Source: JAGNLA01 sp964639885
Lineage (GTDB): Bacteria > Caldisericota > Caldisericia > JAAYUI01
Assembly (NCBI GenBank): GCA_964639885.1
Contig: CAZXEH010000006.1
Span: 1-64,000, forward strand
Length of the DNA: 64,000 nt
Direction of reading: 5' to 3'
A program made the position numbers and the translations under genes. Below, in pieces: positions 26,938-35,900 of the stretch (within the stretch, counting starts at the first letter, position 1; each line of letters opens with the position of its first letter). Under the pieces are notes generated by a model. The model was not told the DNA's origin. It ran no database searches and saw nothing but the letters and a program-made list of their open reading frames with translations.

Positions 26938-27510
26938 TTATCCTATTTCGGCGACAAGCGCCTTGAGTTGCCTGAAATCATTCTTCATGGCTTCCAGCAG
27001 TTCCGGTGAACGCTTGTGGAGGTAGGCAGCCGGATGGTATGTTGGGAAAAATCTTATTCCATCCTTGACTTCCAGCCTTCCATGAACAGCGGTGATTGAA
27101 ACCTGCCTGCCAAGAAGAGTGTTTGTTGAAGGCGCACCAAGACAGACTATCACCTTCGGCCGGATCATTGCAATCTGTGCATCAAGATAAGGCTTGCACG
27201 TCTTTATCTCGTCCGGCTGAGGCGTCCTGTTTTGCGGTGGCCTGCATTTTACTATGTTTGTTATAAAAACGGTCGGCCTTGAAAGGCCGATCATTGCCAT
27301 GAGCTTGTCGAGGAGTTGTCCGGCTGCACCAACAAAGGGTTCGCCTTTTTCATCCTCATTTGCTCCAGGGCCTTCACCGACAAACATGATGTTTGTATGT
27401 GGTGAGCCGACGCCTGGAACTGCATTTGTTCTGGTCACTGAGAGAGGGCATTTTCTACAGGAGCGGATTTCGCTTGAAATGGTTTCAAGAATCTGCTCCA
27501 GTTCACTCAC
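26938..27510 (-). CDS. Uracil-DNA glycosylase, family 4 (iron-sulfur)
   Basis: 190 aa. Motif GEGPGANED (45-53) supplies the catalytic and binding loop, and HPAAYL near 158 is the second motif. Four cysteines for a [4Fe-4S] cluster are present at C18, C21, C89 and C105. The enzyme removes uracil from DNA and is common in thermophiles and anaerobes. It overlaps the M16 peptidase gene by 8 bp. Confidence 0.94.
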   Translation of the reverse strand: MSELEQILETISSEIRSCRKCPLSVTRTNAVPGVGSPHTNIMFVGEGPGANEDEKGEPFVGAAGQLLDKLMAMIGLSRPTVFITNIVKCRPPQNRTPQPDEIKTCKPYLDAQIAMIRPKVIVCLGAPSTNTLLGRQVSITAVHGRLEVKDGIRFFPTYHPAAYLHKRSPELLEAMKNDFRQLKALVAEIG

Positions 27511-28726
27511 AGTCGTAGCCCTCCAGATCGTTCAAATTCTTGCCGACCAGCGAAACGGCATAGTCTTCAGGAATTTCACGTGCCAGATAGTCGTTCATCT
27601 GTGGCAGTGTGAGTTTTTCAATCCTGCCAAGCGTGATGTTCATGTCAGGAACCTGTCCAAGAAGCAAACCAAGCCTACCGCATCTGTCCATTCTTGAAGA
27701 GTTGCTCTCAAGGCTTAGCATGGTTGAGCCTTTTATCATGCGTTTTGCCCTGTCCAGCTCCTCAGTTGTGATGCCGTTTTTTCTGAAAGCCTGGATTTCC
27801 TGCCTGATGATGTCATGACTTCTTCTGAAGTTTGAAACCTGGGTTCCGCCATAGACACCAATCAACCCACCAGAGGAGTTGACTGAAGTCATGGTCGAGA
27901 TGTTATAGACAAGACCTTCTTTTTCCCGCAGTCTTTGGAACAGCCTTGAGCTGACTGAACCGGCAAGAATAACGTTGAGAACGAGTGATTCCGCTATTGT
28001 ATCATCCTGAAGCGACGGGCCAGGCCAGAGGTAGGTGAAGTAAACCTGTTCCGAATCACGATCCATGCAGAGTTTTCTGGGTGAAAACTCTGGTTTCGGC
28101 TGAGAGATTCTTGGAACTCCCGAAAGCGGTTCAACCTTGAAACCATAACTTTCAACAAGTTTTGCCAGCTCATCTTCGGTTATCCGACCACTTGCTGCAA
28201 TGATGGTTTCATCGCTGAGATAGTGACTATACCAGTATTTCCTTACATTTTCCGGTGAGACGGTTTGGATAACTTCCTCAGAACCGAGAACCGATCTTGC
28301 CAGAGGATTATCGCCCCAGGCTGCCTGGAAAGCCCTGACACCCGCGATTTCGTCAGGACTGTCCATGTATTCGGCAATTTCGGAGAGGATTACTCCCCTC
28401 TCGAGTTCGATTGAGTCGTCATCAAGGTTTGGATTGAAGGCAATGTCAACAATGAGGTCAATAGCAGTCTTTATGTCGTCAGCCAGAAGCTTTGCAAAGA
28501 TCGAGGTGTATTCGACCGATGTGTAGGCATTCAAGTCTCCGCCTGTTGCATCCATCTCAATGGCAATGTCGTGGGCTGTTCGCCTCGGCGTGCCTTTGAA
28601 AACAAGATGCTCCAGGAAATGGGACAAACCAAACTGACTGCTGTCCTCCGTTATTGCGCCAACAGGGAGGAACAAGCCACAAGCCACCGAGTTTGCGCCC
28701 GGTATTGTGTCAACTGTCAACCTCAC
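27503..28726 (-). CDS. M16 family zinc peptidase
   Basis: 407 aa from the start used here. The inverted zinc motif HFLEH (36-40) and the third ligand Glu in ERGVILSEI are present, so it is a catalytic M16B-type subunit (YmxG/PqqL-like); the C-terminal M16 half-domain follows. The frame extends to an ATG at 28804, but that would overlap pnp by 68 bp and adds non-family residues without a ribosome site. The GTG at 28726 is 10 nt after the pnp stop, with AAAGGA inside the last pnp codons. The rpsO-pnp-M16 order is common in Gram-positive and related bacteria. Confidence 0.88.
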   Translation of the reverse strand: MRLTVDTIPGANSVACGLFLPVGAITEDSSQFGLSHFLEHLVFKGTPRRTAHDIAIEMDATGGDLNAYTSVEYTSIFAKLLADDIKTAIDLIVDIAFNPNLDDDSIELERGVILSEIAEYMDSPDEIAGVRAFQAAWGDNPLARSVLGSEEVIQTVSPENVRKYWYSHYLSDETIIAASGRITEDELAKLVESYGFKVEPLSGVPRISQPKPEFSPRKLCMDRDSEQVYFTYLWPGPSLQDDTIAESLVLNVILAGSVSSRLFQRLREKEGLVYNISTMTSVNSSGGLIGVYGGTQVSNFRRSHDIIRQEIQAFRKNGITTEELDRAKRMIKGSTMLSLESNSSRMDRCGRLGLLLGQVPDMNITLGRIEKLTLPQMNDYLAREIPEDYAVSLVGKNLNDLEGYDCE

Positions 28727-28736
28727 TTGGTTTTTC

Positions 28737-30869
28737 TTATCCTTTTGGCGGTCTGCTTGAATCAATGAGGCCTTTGCGAGTGAGTGAGATTCTGCCTGTC
28801 TCATCGATTTTTTTGACCTTGACCATTATTTCCTGGCCGATTTTCAGTTCGTCTTCAACTTTGGCGACTCGGTGGTCAGCAATCTCCGAGATGTGGAGAA
28901 GGCCTTCCTTGCCACCTTTGCCAATGTCGACGAATGCACCGAAATCTCTCATGCTGGTTACTCTGCCAAGGTAGATTTTTCCAACCTGTGCATCCTCGGT
29001 GATTTCGAGGATTGCATCCCTGGCCTTGTTGCCGTGTTCGACTGTCGGTGCTGTGATGAAGACTCTGCCGTCCTGCTCGATGTCAATCTTACAGCCTGTG
29101 TCTTCAACGATTTTTTTGATCACTTTTCCGCCCGGGCCAATGATTTCCCTGATCTTTTCAGTATCAATGACAACCGTGATGACCCTTGGTGCGTTTGGCG
29201 AGAGTTCTGGCCTTGGCTCCGGAATGACCTTTTTCATCTGTCCAAGAATGTCGAGTCTTGCCACTTTTGCCTGTGCAAGAGCTTTTTTTACTATTTCCAT
29301 CGACAGACCCTTGATCTTGATGTCCATCTGGAGGCCTGTGATGCCCTTTTCAGTGCCGGCAACCTTGAAATCCATGTCGCCCATTGCGTCTTCAACGCCC
29401 TGGATGTCTGTCAGAATCTGGAACTGGTCGTCTTTTGTTATCAGACCCATTGCGATGCCGGCAGCCGGCGCCTTGATCGGAACGCCTGCATCCATGAGAG
29501 CAAGGGAAGAGCCACAAACTGAAGCCATTGATGAAGAGCCGTTGCTTTCAAGCACTTCCGAGAAGACCTGGATTGAGTATGGGAAGTCCTCTTCGCCTGG
29601 AACCAGTTTCTGGAGCGATCTTTCAGCAAGGAATCCGTGGCCGATGTCGCGTCTGCTTGGGCCCCTTTGTGGTCTGCATTCGCCGACGCTGAAGGGTGGG
29701 AAGTTGTAATAATGCATGTAGTGCTTTACTTCTTCCTCGTAAAGACCTTCAACCAGCTGACCTTCGTCCTTTGCCCCTAGAACTGCAACAGACAGAACCA
29801 TTGTCTGTCCGCGTGAGAACAGGCCTGAGCCATGTGTCTGCGGAAGAGTGCCGACTTCCATGTTGATCGGTCTGATTTCAGTTGTTTTCCTGCCATCGGG
29901 TCTGAGACCCTTTACAACGATCCTGTCCCTGATGAACTCTTTGATTACTTTATCAAAGCATTCACCGAACTGGCCAATCAATTCAGGCCATTTCTCGGCA
30001 ACAACCTTCTTGAGTTCAGCTGCAAAATCGTCTGTTGCGTTTTCACGCTGACCCTTGTTGGGGTTGAAGAGAAGATCATCGCCCTTTGAGAAGACCTCAT
30101 CGTGAACAAACTGCTTGAGTTCAGGATCGATGTCAATCGGTGGAACTGCGATCTTTTCCTTGTTGATTTTCGCTGCAAGCTCCTTTTGAACCTGAATTAC
30201 GTCTGCCATTGACTTTTTGGCAAGTTCCATAGCTCCGAGGATGATCTCTTCTGAAACTTCATTGGCGCCCGATTCAACCATCATGATTGAATTTTCGGTA
30301 CCGGCAATGATGATTTCGAGATCAAGGTTTTCAAGTTCGGAAGTCGATGGATTGACTATGTATCCACCATCCCTGTATCCGATTCTTACTGCTGCAATCG
30401 GTCCATCAAACGGAATCTCTGAAACTGTGAGTGCACAGGATGCTCCGATTATTCCAAGGATATCCGACGCATGCTCCATGTCAGAAGACAGTGTGTTGAC
30501 AATGATCTGGACTTCACGCCTCATGTGTTTTGGGAAAAGCGGTCGAAGCGGTCTGTCGATCATTCTTGAACGAAGGATTTCCTGCTCTGACGGTCTACCA
30601 CCGCGCTTAAAGAACCCGCCTGGGATTTTTCCGGCAGAGTAGAGTTTTTCTGTGTAGTCAACTGTGAGAGGGAAGAAGTCAATGTTGTCTTTTTCAGATT
30701 TTGCTATTACAGCTGTTGCAAGAACGATTGTTCCGCCCATCTGCACAAGGCAGGAGCCGGATGCCTGCTGAGCAACCTTTCCAACCGTAATCTTGATGTC
30801 TTCGTCGGCAATCTTTGCAGTTGCAACGTGACAATCTCTGTTCAGCTGTTTTGTGAGTTCGATTTCCAT
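28737..30869 (-). CDS. pnp: Polyribonucleotide nucleotidyltransferase (PNPase)
   Basis: 710 aa. Two RNase PH cores surround an all-helical linker; family motifs FFKRGGRPSE and the second-core block with SNGSSSMASVCG are intact. KH (about 555-615, with IIGPGGKVIKKI) and S1 (about 622-700, with GRVTSMRDFGAFVDI) domains follow. The enzyme degrades RNA 3' to 5' with phosphate. Downstream of rpsO, with a 1-bp overlap, as in most bacteria. Confidence 0.98.
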   Translation of the reverse strand: MEIELTKQLNRDCHVATAKIADEDIKITVGKVAQQASGSCLVQMGGTIVLATAVIAKSEKDNIDFFPLTVDYTEKLYSAGKIPGGFFKRGGRPSEQEILRSRMIDRPLRPLFPKHMRREVQIIVNTLSSDMEHASDILGIIGASCALTVSEIPFDGPIAAVRIGYRDGGYIVNPSTSELENLDLEIIIAGTENSIMMVESGANEVSEEIILGAMELAKKSMADVIQVQKELAAKINKEKIAVPPIDIDPELKQFVHDEVFSKGDDLLFNPNKGQRENATDDFAAELKKVVAEKWPELIGQFGECFDKVIKEFIRDRIVVKGLRPDGRKTTEIRPINMEVGTLPQTHGSGLFSRGQTMVLSVAVLGAKDEGQLVEGLYEEEVKHYMHYYNFPPFSVGECRPQRGPSRRDIGHGFLAERSLQKLVPGEEDFPYSIQVFSEVLESNGSSSMASVCGSSLALMDAGVPIKAPAAGIAMGLITKDDQFQILTDIQGVEDAMGDMDFKVAGTEKGITGLQMDIKIKGLSMEIVKKALAQAKVARLDILGQMKKVIPEPRPELSPNAPRVITVVIDTEKIREIIGPGGKVIKKIVEDTGCKIDIEQDGRVFITAPTVEHGNKARDAILEITEDAQVGKIYLGRVTSMRDFGAFVDIGKGGKEGLLHISEIADHRVAKVEDELKIGQEIMVKVKKIDETGRISLTRKGLIDSSRPPKG

Positions 30870-31135
30870 TACTTGCGCAGACCCAGTGATTCAATCAATT
30901 TGATGTATCTCTTCTCGTCAACACCACGAAGATATGCAAGCATTCTGTGGCGCTCGCCGACGAGTCTGAGAAGACCAAGCCTGCTGATGAAATCGTGTTT
31001 GTTTTCAAGCAGATGTTTGGAGAGGCTATTAACTCTCTCAGTCAAAAGGGCAATCTGTACTTCCGGTGAACCTGTGTCGCCCGGATGAGTTTTGTACTTT
31101 TCAATGATTTCCCGCTTTCTATCGTTAGTAAGCAT
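30869..31135 (-). CDS. rpsO: 30S ribosomal protein S15
   Basis: 88 aa, the exact usual length, with the family motifs GDTGSPEVQIALLTERV and RRMLAYLR-like RHRMLAYLR near the C-terminus. It binds 16S rRNA in the platform. AGGAGG about 5 nt upstream marks the ATG. First gene of a nine-gene operon ending with nadE. Confidence 0.98.
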   Translation of the reverse strand: MLTNDRKREIIEKYKTHPGDTGSPEVQIALLTERVNSLSKHLLENKHDFISRLGLLRLVGERHRMLAYLRGVDEKRYIKLIESLGLRK

Positions 31136-31230
31136 GTTTCCTCCTGTGTTTTCCTAAAGCCAAGCCACCGTCGCGGAGTCGAATGACAAAGCCTTGGTCG
31201 ATTAATATTAGCACCTTTATGCAACCATGC
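31136..31230 (-). promoter_or_regulatory. Leader of the rpsO operon
   Basis: The stretch upstream of rpsO is untranslated and contains imperfectly self-complementary segments (near 31155-31165 and 31187-31200). S15 autoregulates through its leader in several bacteria; whether this leader does so is inference. I could not assign a confident -35/-10 for this operon. Confidence 0.3.
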
Positions 31231-31238
31231 GATAAAAC

Positions 31239-31267
31239 TTGACTTAAAACGTATTGATTGATAACCT
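31239..31267 (+). promoter_or_regulatory. Promoter of the HAD-mnmA operon, predicted leaderless
   Basis: TTGACT (31239-31244), 17 nt, TAACCT (31262-31267), then 6 nt to the GTG at 31274. Spacer, -10 sequence and distance to the start are the same as for the gene at 34709-35860. Confidence 0.55.
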
Positions 31268-31273
31268 TGATGT

Positions 31274-32002
31274 GTGGGAACGCTGAAAGTGCCCGTGAAG
31301 GCAGTTTTGTTTGACTTCTGGAACACGCTTGTCTACGACATGCCTGAACTCGAATCCAAACGCGGTTCCGAAAGGTGTGAAAGAATATTCAAACTTCTCC
31401 AGGGCAGTGGAGTGGAGACAAGCCTTGCCCAGGTGACGTTTGCTTACAATGGAGTTGGCAAAATCATTACTGACAAGGCAAAAACCAACAAAGCGATAAC
31501 CATCAGGGATCAGACCAGGGTCATGCTTGAAATCCTGCGCATCAACCCTCTCGACATCAACACTGATATGCTGGAGGATGCCTACAATAGACCCGTAACA
31601 ACCATATTATCTCCGGTGGTTGCAGGTGCCCAGCCACTTGTTGAAAGACTTTCAAGAAAGTACAAGCTGGGATTGGTCAGCAACACGGAACGTACATCCG
31701 GTCACTATCTCCAGATAGCTTACCAGGAAATTCTAAAACGATTCTCTTTCTGTTTTTTTTCGGATGAAAGACGTATAAGAAAGCCGGATCGGGAAGCATT
31801 CATGATCACAGCAACAGAACTTGCCGTTGATCCATCCGAGTGTATCATGATCGGCGACTCAATCGAAAACGACTGCAAACCTGCCATAGATTGCGGAATG
31901 AAGGCTATTCACTTTGCCGATCCCGCAACAGGAAGGCATGACTATTTTTATCCACAGGTGAAGACTCTCGCAGAAATTCCGAGGGCTCTGGAAAAGGTTT
32001 AA
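31274..32002 (+). CDS. HAD superfamily hydrolase
   Basis: 242 aa. Motif I is DFWNTL, motif II includes LVSNTER, motif III is the Lys in RKPDREAF and motif IV is MIGDSIENDCKPA, with an alpha-helical cap of the C1 type between I and II. The second Asp of the usual phosphatase DxDxT motif is replaced by Trp, as in some HAD subgroups that begin DFxGTL, so the substrate chemistry is uncertain. GTG at 31274 fits the leaderless promoter; GTG at 31289 or 31295 are in-frame alternatives. It abuts mnmA with no gap. Confidence 0.85.
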   Translation: MGTLKVPVKAVLFDFWNTLVYDMPELESKRGSERCERIFKLLQGSGVETSLAQVTFAYNGVGKIITDKAKTNKAITIRDQTRVMLEILRINPLDINTDMLEDAYNRPVTTILSPVVAGAQPLVERLSRKYKLGLVSNTERTSGHYLQIAYQEILKRFSFCFFSDERRIRKPDREAFMITATELAVDPSECIMIGDSIENDCKPAIDCGMKAIHFADPATGRHDYFYPQVKTLAEIPRALEKV

Positions 32003-32971
32003 ATGAAAAAGGCGCTTGTCGGAATGTCAGGCGGCGTTGATTCCACCGTTGCCGTGCTGCTCCTGAGAAACCAAAATTATGAGGTTCATGGTGGCACACT
32101 ACCCATCTGTGGCAGATCAATTGCAAAGCCAATCGAGGTCATCTGCAATCAGATCGGCATTCCGCACCACTTTATTGACATTGGTTCGTTGTTTGGCGAC
32201 AAGGTAATCAGCTATGTAAAACAGTCGCTGTGTGAAAACCTGACCCCGAATCCGTGTGTTTTATGCAACATGCATGTCAAGTTCCCCGGACTCTGGAAGT
32301 TCGCAAAATCGGAGGGTTTTGACTCTATTTCGACCGGTCACTATGCAAACACAGGCCAGTTCAAAGGCCATACGGTTCCAGTCAAAGGCAAGGACGAAAA
32401 AAAAGACCAGAGCTATGTTTTGTGCAGGGTGCCAGAGGAAATACTTGAAATGGCAGTATTCCCGCTGGGCAATATGACCCGACATGAAACAGAAGAGATG
32501 GGGAAGGGCTTGCCGGTACTGCCGCCTAGTCAGGATGCGTGCTTTGTTTCGGGCAAGAATTCAGACTGGATTTCAAAGATGGTTGGTTATGGAGAACCTG
32601 GAGACATCTACGACACACAGGGCAACAAGTTAGGGAAACACATAGGTTTGAGGGCTTACACCGTCGGACAGCGTGAGGGCATCAGACTCAACAATGGCCC
32701 GTGGTATGTTGTCAAAAAAGACTGGCAGGAAAACATTCTTGTCATTGGCCACAAGGATTCGGTGATGGTCACAGAATTCAATCTTACAGACCTGAAACTC
32801 ATTCCAGACGATGATCTTTCAGTTGTGGTCAGGTACCATTCGAAGTCAATTCCGTGCACAATCAAAGATAACAAAGTGACTTTGGCTGAAGCTGCTTTTG
32901 CACCGACGCCAGGACAATTTGCCGTTTTCTATGCGGGCGATTGCGTCGTAGGTTCAGGAATAATTATTTGA
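32003..32971 (+). CDS. mnmA: tRNA-specific 2-thiouridylase MnmA
   Basis: 322 aa, a little shorter than the usual 350-370. The PP-loop SGGVDST (9-15), PNPCVLCN with the catalytic Cys88, STGHYA, and the second catalytic Cys180 in SQDACF are all present, followed by the central domain with YTVGQREG and a C-terminal beta-barrel. The enzyme puts sulfur on wobble U34 of Lys, Glu and Gln tRNAs. The position usually occupied by Asp in NPD-CN is Cys85, as in some deep-branching relatives. The partner cysteine desulfurase is not in the window. Confidence 0.93.
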   Translation: MKKALVGMSGGVDSTVAVLLLRNQNYEVHGGTLPICGRSIAKPIEVICNQIGIPHHFIDIGSLFGDKVISYVKQSLCENLTPNPCVLCNMHVKFPGLWKFAKSEGFDSISTGHYANTGQFKGHTVPVKGKDEKKDQSYVLCRVPEEILEMAVFPLGNMTRHETEEMGKGLPVLPPSQDACFVSGKNSDWISKMVGYGEPGDIYDTQGNKLGKHIGLRAYTVGQREGIRLNNGPWYVVKKDWQENILVIGHKDSVMVTEFNLTDLKLIPDDDLSVVVRYHSKSIPCTIKDNKVTLAEAAFAPTPGQFAVFYAGDCVVGSGIII

Positions 32972-32997
32972 GAAATTCGTCATCCGATAAAACGTCG

Positions 32998-33033
32998 AGT
33001 CCCGCACATGTTTTTAAAATCATGTGCGGGACT
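32998..33033. terminator. Perfect inverted repeat between convergent genes, probable terminator
   Basis: A 13-bp perfect stem (AGTCCCGCACATG at 32998-33010 with its complement at 33021-33033) encloses a 10-nt AT-rich loop. It sits between the stops of mnmA (+) and the subtilase (-). The + side lacks a T-run; the - side has a short TTTT. Most likely a terminator serving both genes, with some uncertainty about efficiency. Confidence 0.65.
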
Positions 33034-33078
33034 AGTTATTGTCAGTTTACTGTTGTTTTTTAATTGTTGTATTGTTAC

Positions 33079-34452
33079 TTACGGAGTCCAAGTTGCAGCG
33101 GCAGCTGCGTCAAGCAAACCATTGCCATAATAATTATCAAAACCTCTATTACCAAGATCTCTAGCAGTTGAGAGCAATGCTTTTGTCACCTGATCCCTTG
33201 TGTACGACGGATGCAACGACCAGACCAAAGCGGCGGCGGCGGCAACATGTGGAGTCGCCATTGACGTGCCGGAGTAAGATGCAAATGTGAAATTTGTAAG
33301 GTTATTGCTACCTACGATGGTTTGCTGAACAATATATTGTCCAGGTGCAACGATGTCTATTGTTGAACCATAATTTGAGAAACCACACTTGGCGCCTTTA
33401 AAATCTGTCGCACCGACAGCAACGCATTCGCTGTATGCGGCCGGATAGCCAACAGATGAATTGTCATTGCCTGTCGCACAAACAATGACGGCTCCCTTGT
33501 TGTAGGCATATTTTACAGCATTGTAGATCGTCGAGTTACTCGATCTTGAACCAAGGCTCAAGTTCAATATCTTTGCCCCTTTGTCTACTGCCCAATAAAT
33601 ACCATTCGCCACTGAAGATGACGAACCACTGCCGTTGGCGCTTAGAACCTTGATTGGAAGGATGGTGGCCTTGTAAGCAATACCAGCACAACCAAATGCA
33701 GGAGTTGAATTGGTTGTCTGTGCAATTGTCCCGCAGACGTGTGTACCATGGGAATGATCATCATTGGCATGGCTAGTATTTGGGAAAACAGTGAAATTTT
33801 TGGCGTTTATTGTATCAAAGCTTGTGCCTGAAAGATCCGGAGCTTTTTTGTAAGTTATCGTTTTCCCATTTTTTATTTCCGTGTAGTCTTCATAGGCTAT
33901 ACCGGTATCAATAACTGCCACCTTCACGCCCTCACCGGGATACTTGTTGTAATTAATGTTTGCCGGTTTGAAGAAATCCCATGCCTGTTCTGCCTTGATT
34001 CCATACAGCGAGATGGACTGGACATAGTTGGACGCCTGACCTTTGAACGTTCTGTTGGTGTTATATAGGTTCCATTGGTATGTTATGAAGTTTGGATCGT
34101 TTGGTACGTGGGATGACTCAAAAACATGGTTTGGTTCTGCGTAGCTGACTCCTTCTTCCTTGCTTACCTTGTCCATCAAATCTTCCAGAGTGTTGTCGTC
34201 GGCAAACTGAACGACTTCAAAACTACCCATGTATCCCCTTTCAAGAGGAGCAAGGTGGTACTTTTCATTAATAATCAAAGAATACGTTTCCATGTCAGCA
34301 TCGCTGTTATAACCAATTACCAGCTGGTTCGCTATAACATCATTCTCAAGGGCAACGGCTCGGTTAATTTTTGGGCCACCGTTTGACGGTGTAAACCCGA
34401 TAATCGAGACGGCAACAAAAAGAATTGTTAAATACAGAAAAAATTTCTTCAT
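33079..34452 (-). CDS. Secreted subtilisin-like serine protease (S8)
   Basis: 457 aa. Signal peptide about 1-20, a propeptide about 40-120 that resembles fervidolysin-type inhibitor domains, then the S8 catalytic domain with Asp182 (VIDTG), His235 (HSHGTHVCG), the oxyanion Asn in ATGND and Ser397 (SGTSMATPH). The ATG at 34452 is chosen because AAAGGAG sits 6 nt upstream and the signal peptide begins there; the open frame up to 34542 is not supported. It has its own promoter and is richer in A+T than neighbouring housekeeping genes. Probably an extracellular degradative protease. Confidence 0.95.
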   Translation of the reverse strand: MKKFFLYLTILFVAVSIIGFTPSNGGPKINRAVALENDVIANQLVIGYNSDADMETYSLIINEKYHLAPLERGYMGSFEVVQFADDNTLEDLMDKVSKEEGVSYAEPNHVFESSHVPNDPNFITYQWNLYNTNRTFKGQASNYVQSISLYGIKAEQAWDFFKPANINYNKYPGEGVKVAVIDTGIAYEDYTEIKNGKTITYKKAPDLSGTSFDTINAKNFTVFPNTSHANDDHSHGTHVCGTIAQTTNSTPAFGCAGIAYKATILPIKVLSANGSGSSSSVANGIYWAVDKGAKILNLSLGSRSSNSTIYNAVKYAYNKGAVIVCATGNDNSSVGYPAAYSECVAVGATDFKGAKCGFSNYGSTIDIVAPGQYIVQQTIVGSNNLTNFTFASYSGTSMATPHVAAAAALVWSLHPSYTRDQVTKALLSTARDLGNRGFDNYYGNGLLDAAAAATWTP

Positions 34453-34487
34453 TGCGTACTCCTTTCGTACGTATTTTTTATGGCTCT

Positions 34488-34515
34488 GTAATACTGTTTT
34501 TCGTTTTCTTGTCAA
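34488..34515 (-). promoter_or_regulatory. Promoter of the subtilase gene
   Basis: Minus-strand TTGACA (34515-34510), 16 nt, TATTAC (34493-34488). The start codon is about 35 nt further on, so this transcript has a leader with a Shine-Dalgarno. The rest of the 256-bp interval up to 34708 is AT-rich with no gene that I can see. Confidence 0.6.
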
Positions 34516-34708
34516 TAGCCCATCATTTAAATCCAAGTTCATATTTTCATAATTGTAATTGGGTTATCTGTTTTGATTGCAGTATTTATTGATAATTATG
34601 TAAACAAGAATAGTTAATATATATTTAGGCTTTTGAATCAGTTGCAATAAATTTGTAATTTCAATTGAGAGCGTTGATTATTGTATGTTTGCACAAATAA
34701 ATAATTAT

Positions 34709-35860
34709 CTAAAATGTTTCGTCGATATAGCAAGTAATGCTCGTCAAATGATTGGCACTAATGCTCCTATTGCTTTGGAAGACAACATTCCTTGGTTTCA
34801 TGAAAGTTTTCCATGTAATTTTCTCATCAAATGCCAAACACCGTGCATGAAAGTCAACTTTACCAGTTTGTGTATCAATTTTCCACAATGTCAAATCATC
34901 CGGACACCAAAAATTGAAATAGTATATTGATAAATCAGAAAATATAAACCAGCTTGCATTTTTTGGGATTTTTGTGGACCAAAGAAATGCCCATGAATCA
35001 GTATTGAATGCATCCAAAACAATATTATCATTTATTTCATCAATACACGTAATTCCCAGAATATTGTTTGATATATTGATATCGCAAATGTAACTATCAT
35101 TATACTCCATCTTGAAAACTTCTTTTCCAGTACTGGCATCAAGACATATTACCCTTGAAGGTTTGTTTTCTTTGGGATGCGTTGTGGAAAGCAGAACAAT
35201 GTTGTTTTTAACACCATGGAAATCGAATCCTGGTTTGGGAATATCATATACCCACAACGTTTTTTGGATATATGGGTCAATAAGTTTTAATTGATCAGAC
35301 TTAACAAACACCATGCCATTCCAAATGCTGTCTACATGTGTAAATACATCGTCCATTCGATAAAGGAAATTTCCTGTGACTAGATCAAAGATGTAAATGT
35401 CGTTGTCCATGTGCACAATGACAAGATTCCCCCGAGCTTCACACCAGACAAATTTCGGACTTGTTTTAGGTTTAATATCATTTGTCCACTTTTGTTCAAA
35501 CTTTAAGTTTGAGCTAACTAAGCTATATTCACTGCTATCTGAAGAATGAGTTACATAAACAAGTTTTCCATCGCATGCTTCTATCGTCTCAGGGATAAGA
35601 TTGACAGGAAAATAAAAAGGTTCTTTGTTTTGTTGTTCACCACTGCAATAAGCATATGTATTGAAATAGAATCCACTGTCTTTGAATCTGTCTTTGAAAA
35701 CTACTATTACAGTGTTGGCAGTGTAATGGACGCTTGAACTTTCATGCTCGATATCAAATTCAACTTTCCAAAGAGTCTTGTATTTATATTGAGCCTTGAT
35801 TTGAGATGCAAAATTTGTAATCAATACAACACAGGACAAGCAAAGAAGTATCCTCTTCAT
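34709..35860 (-). CDS. Secreted PQQ-type propeller-like protein
   Basis: 383 aa. Signal peptide about 1-23 (cut after IKAQ is plausible). The body shows repeated beta strands with blade-like turns such as LVTGNFLYRM, LDASTGKEVFKM and IDTQTGKVDFHA, which is typical of PQQ/quinoprotein-like propellers. No catalytic or cofactor residues are evident. Cysteines are scattered. The gene is AT-rich, like the adjacent subtilase. A promoter ends 6 bp before the ATG, predicting a leaderless mRNA. Function unknown. Confidence 0.78.
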   Translation of the reverse strand: MKRILLCLSCVVLITNFASQIKAQYKYKTLWKVEFDIEHESSSVHYTANTVIVVFKDRFKDSGFYFNTYAYCSGEQQNKEPFYFPVNLIPETIEACDGKLVYVTHSSDSSEYSLVSSNLKFEQKWTNDIKPKTSPKFVWCEARGNLVIVHMDNDIYIFDLVTGNFLYRMDDVFTHVDSIWNGMVFVKSDQLKLIDPYIQKTLWVYDIPKPGFDFHGVKNNIVLLSTTHPKENKPSRVICLDASTGKEVFKMEYNDSYICDINISNNILGITCIDEINDNIVLDAFNTDSWAFLWSTKIPKNASWFIFSDLSIYYFNFWCPDDLTLWKIDTQTGKVDFHARCLAFDEKITWKTFMKPRNVVFQSNRSISANHLTSITCYIDETF

Positions 35861-35866
35861 AAACTA

Positions 35867-35895
35867 AGGTTAACCCAAAACCTGCAAAAGGTCAA
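35867..35895 (-). promoter_or_regulatory. Promoter of the secreted propeller gene, predicted leaderless
   Basis: Minus-strand TTGACC (35895-35890), 17 nt, TAACCT (35872-35867), then 6 nt and ATG at 35860. The -35 starts just after the stop of the preceding gene, so almost the whole 40-bp interval is promoter. Confidence 0.62.
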
Positions 35896-35900
35896 CTGAA

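Noticed and set aside
28872..29709. Two plus-strand frames of 216 and 236 aa opposite pnp
   Set aside because: Both are shadows of pnp, whose domains and motifs are intact.
31150..31200. A possible tRNA fragment upstream of rpsO (a GAGTCGAATG stretch recalls a T-loop)
   Set aside because: No acceptor stem or anticodon arm can be formed around it.
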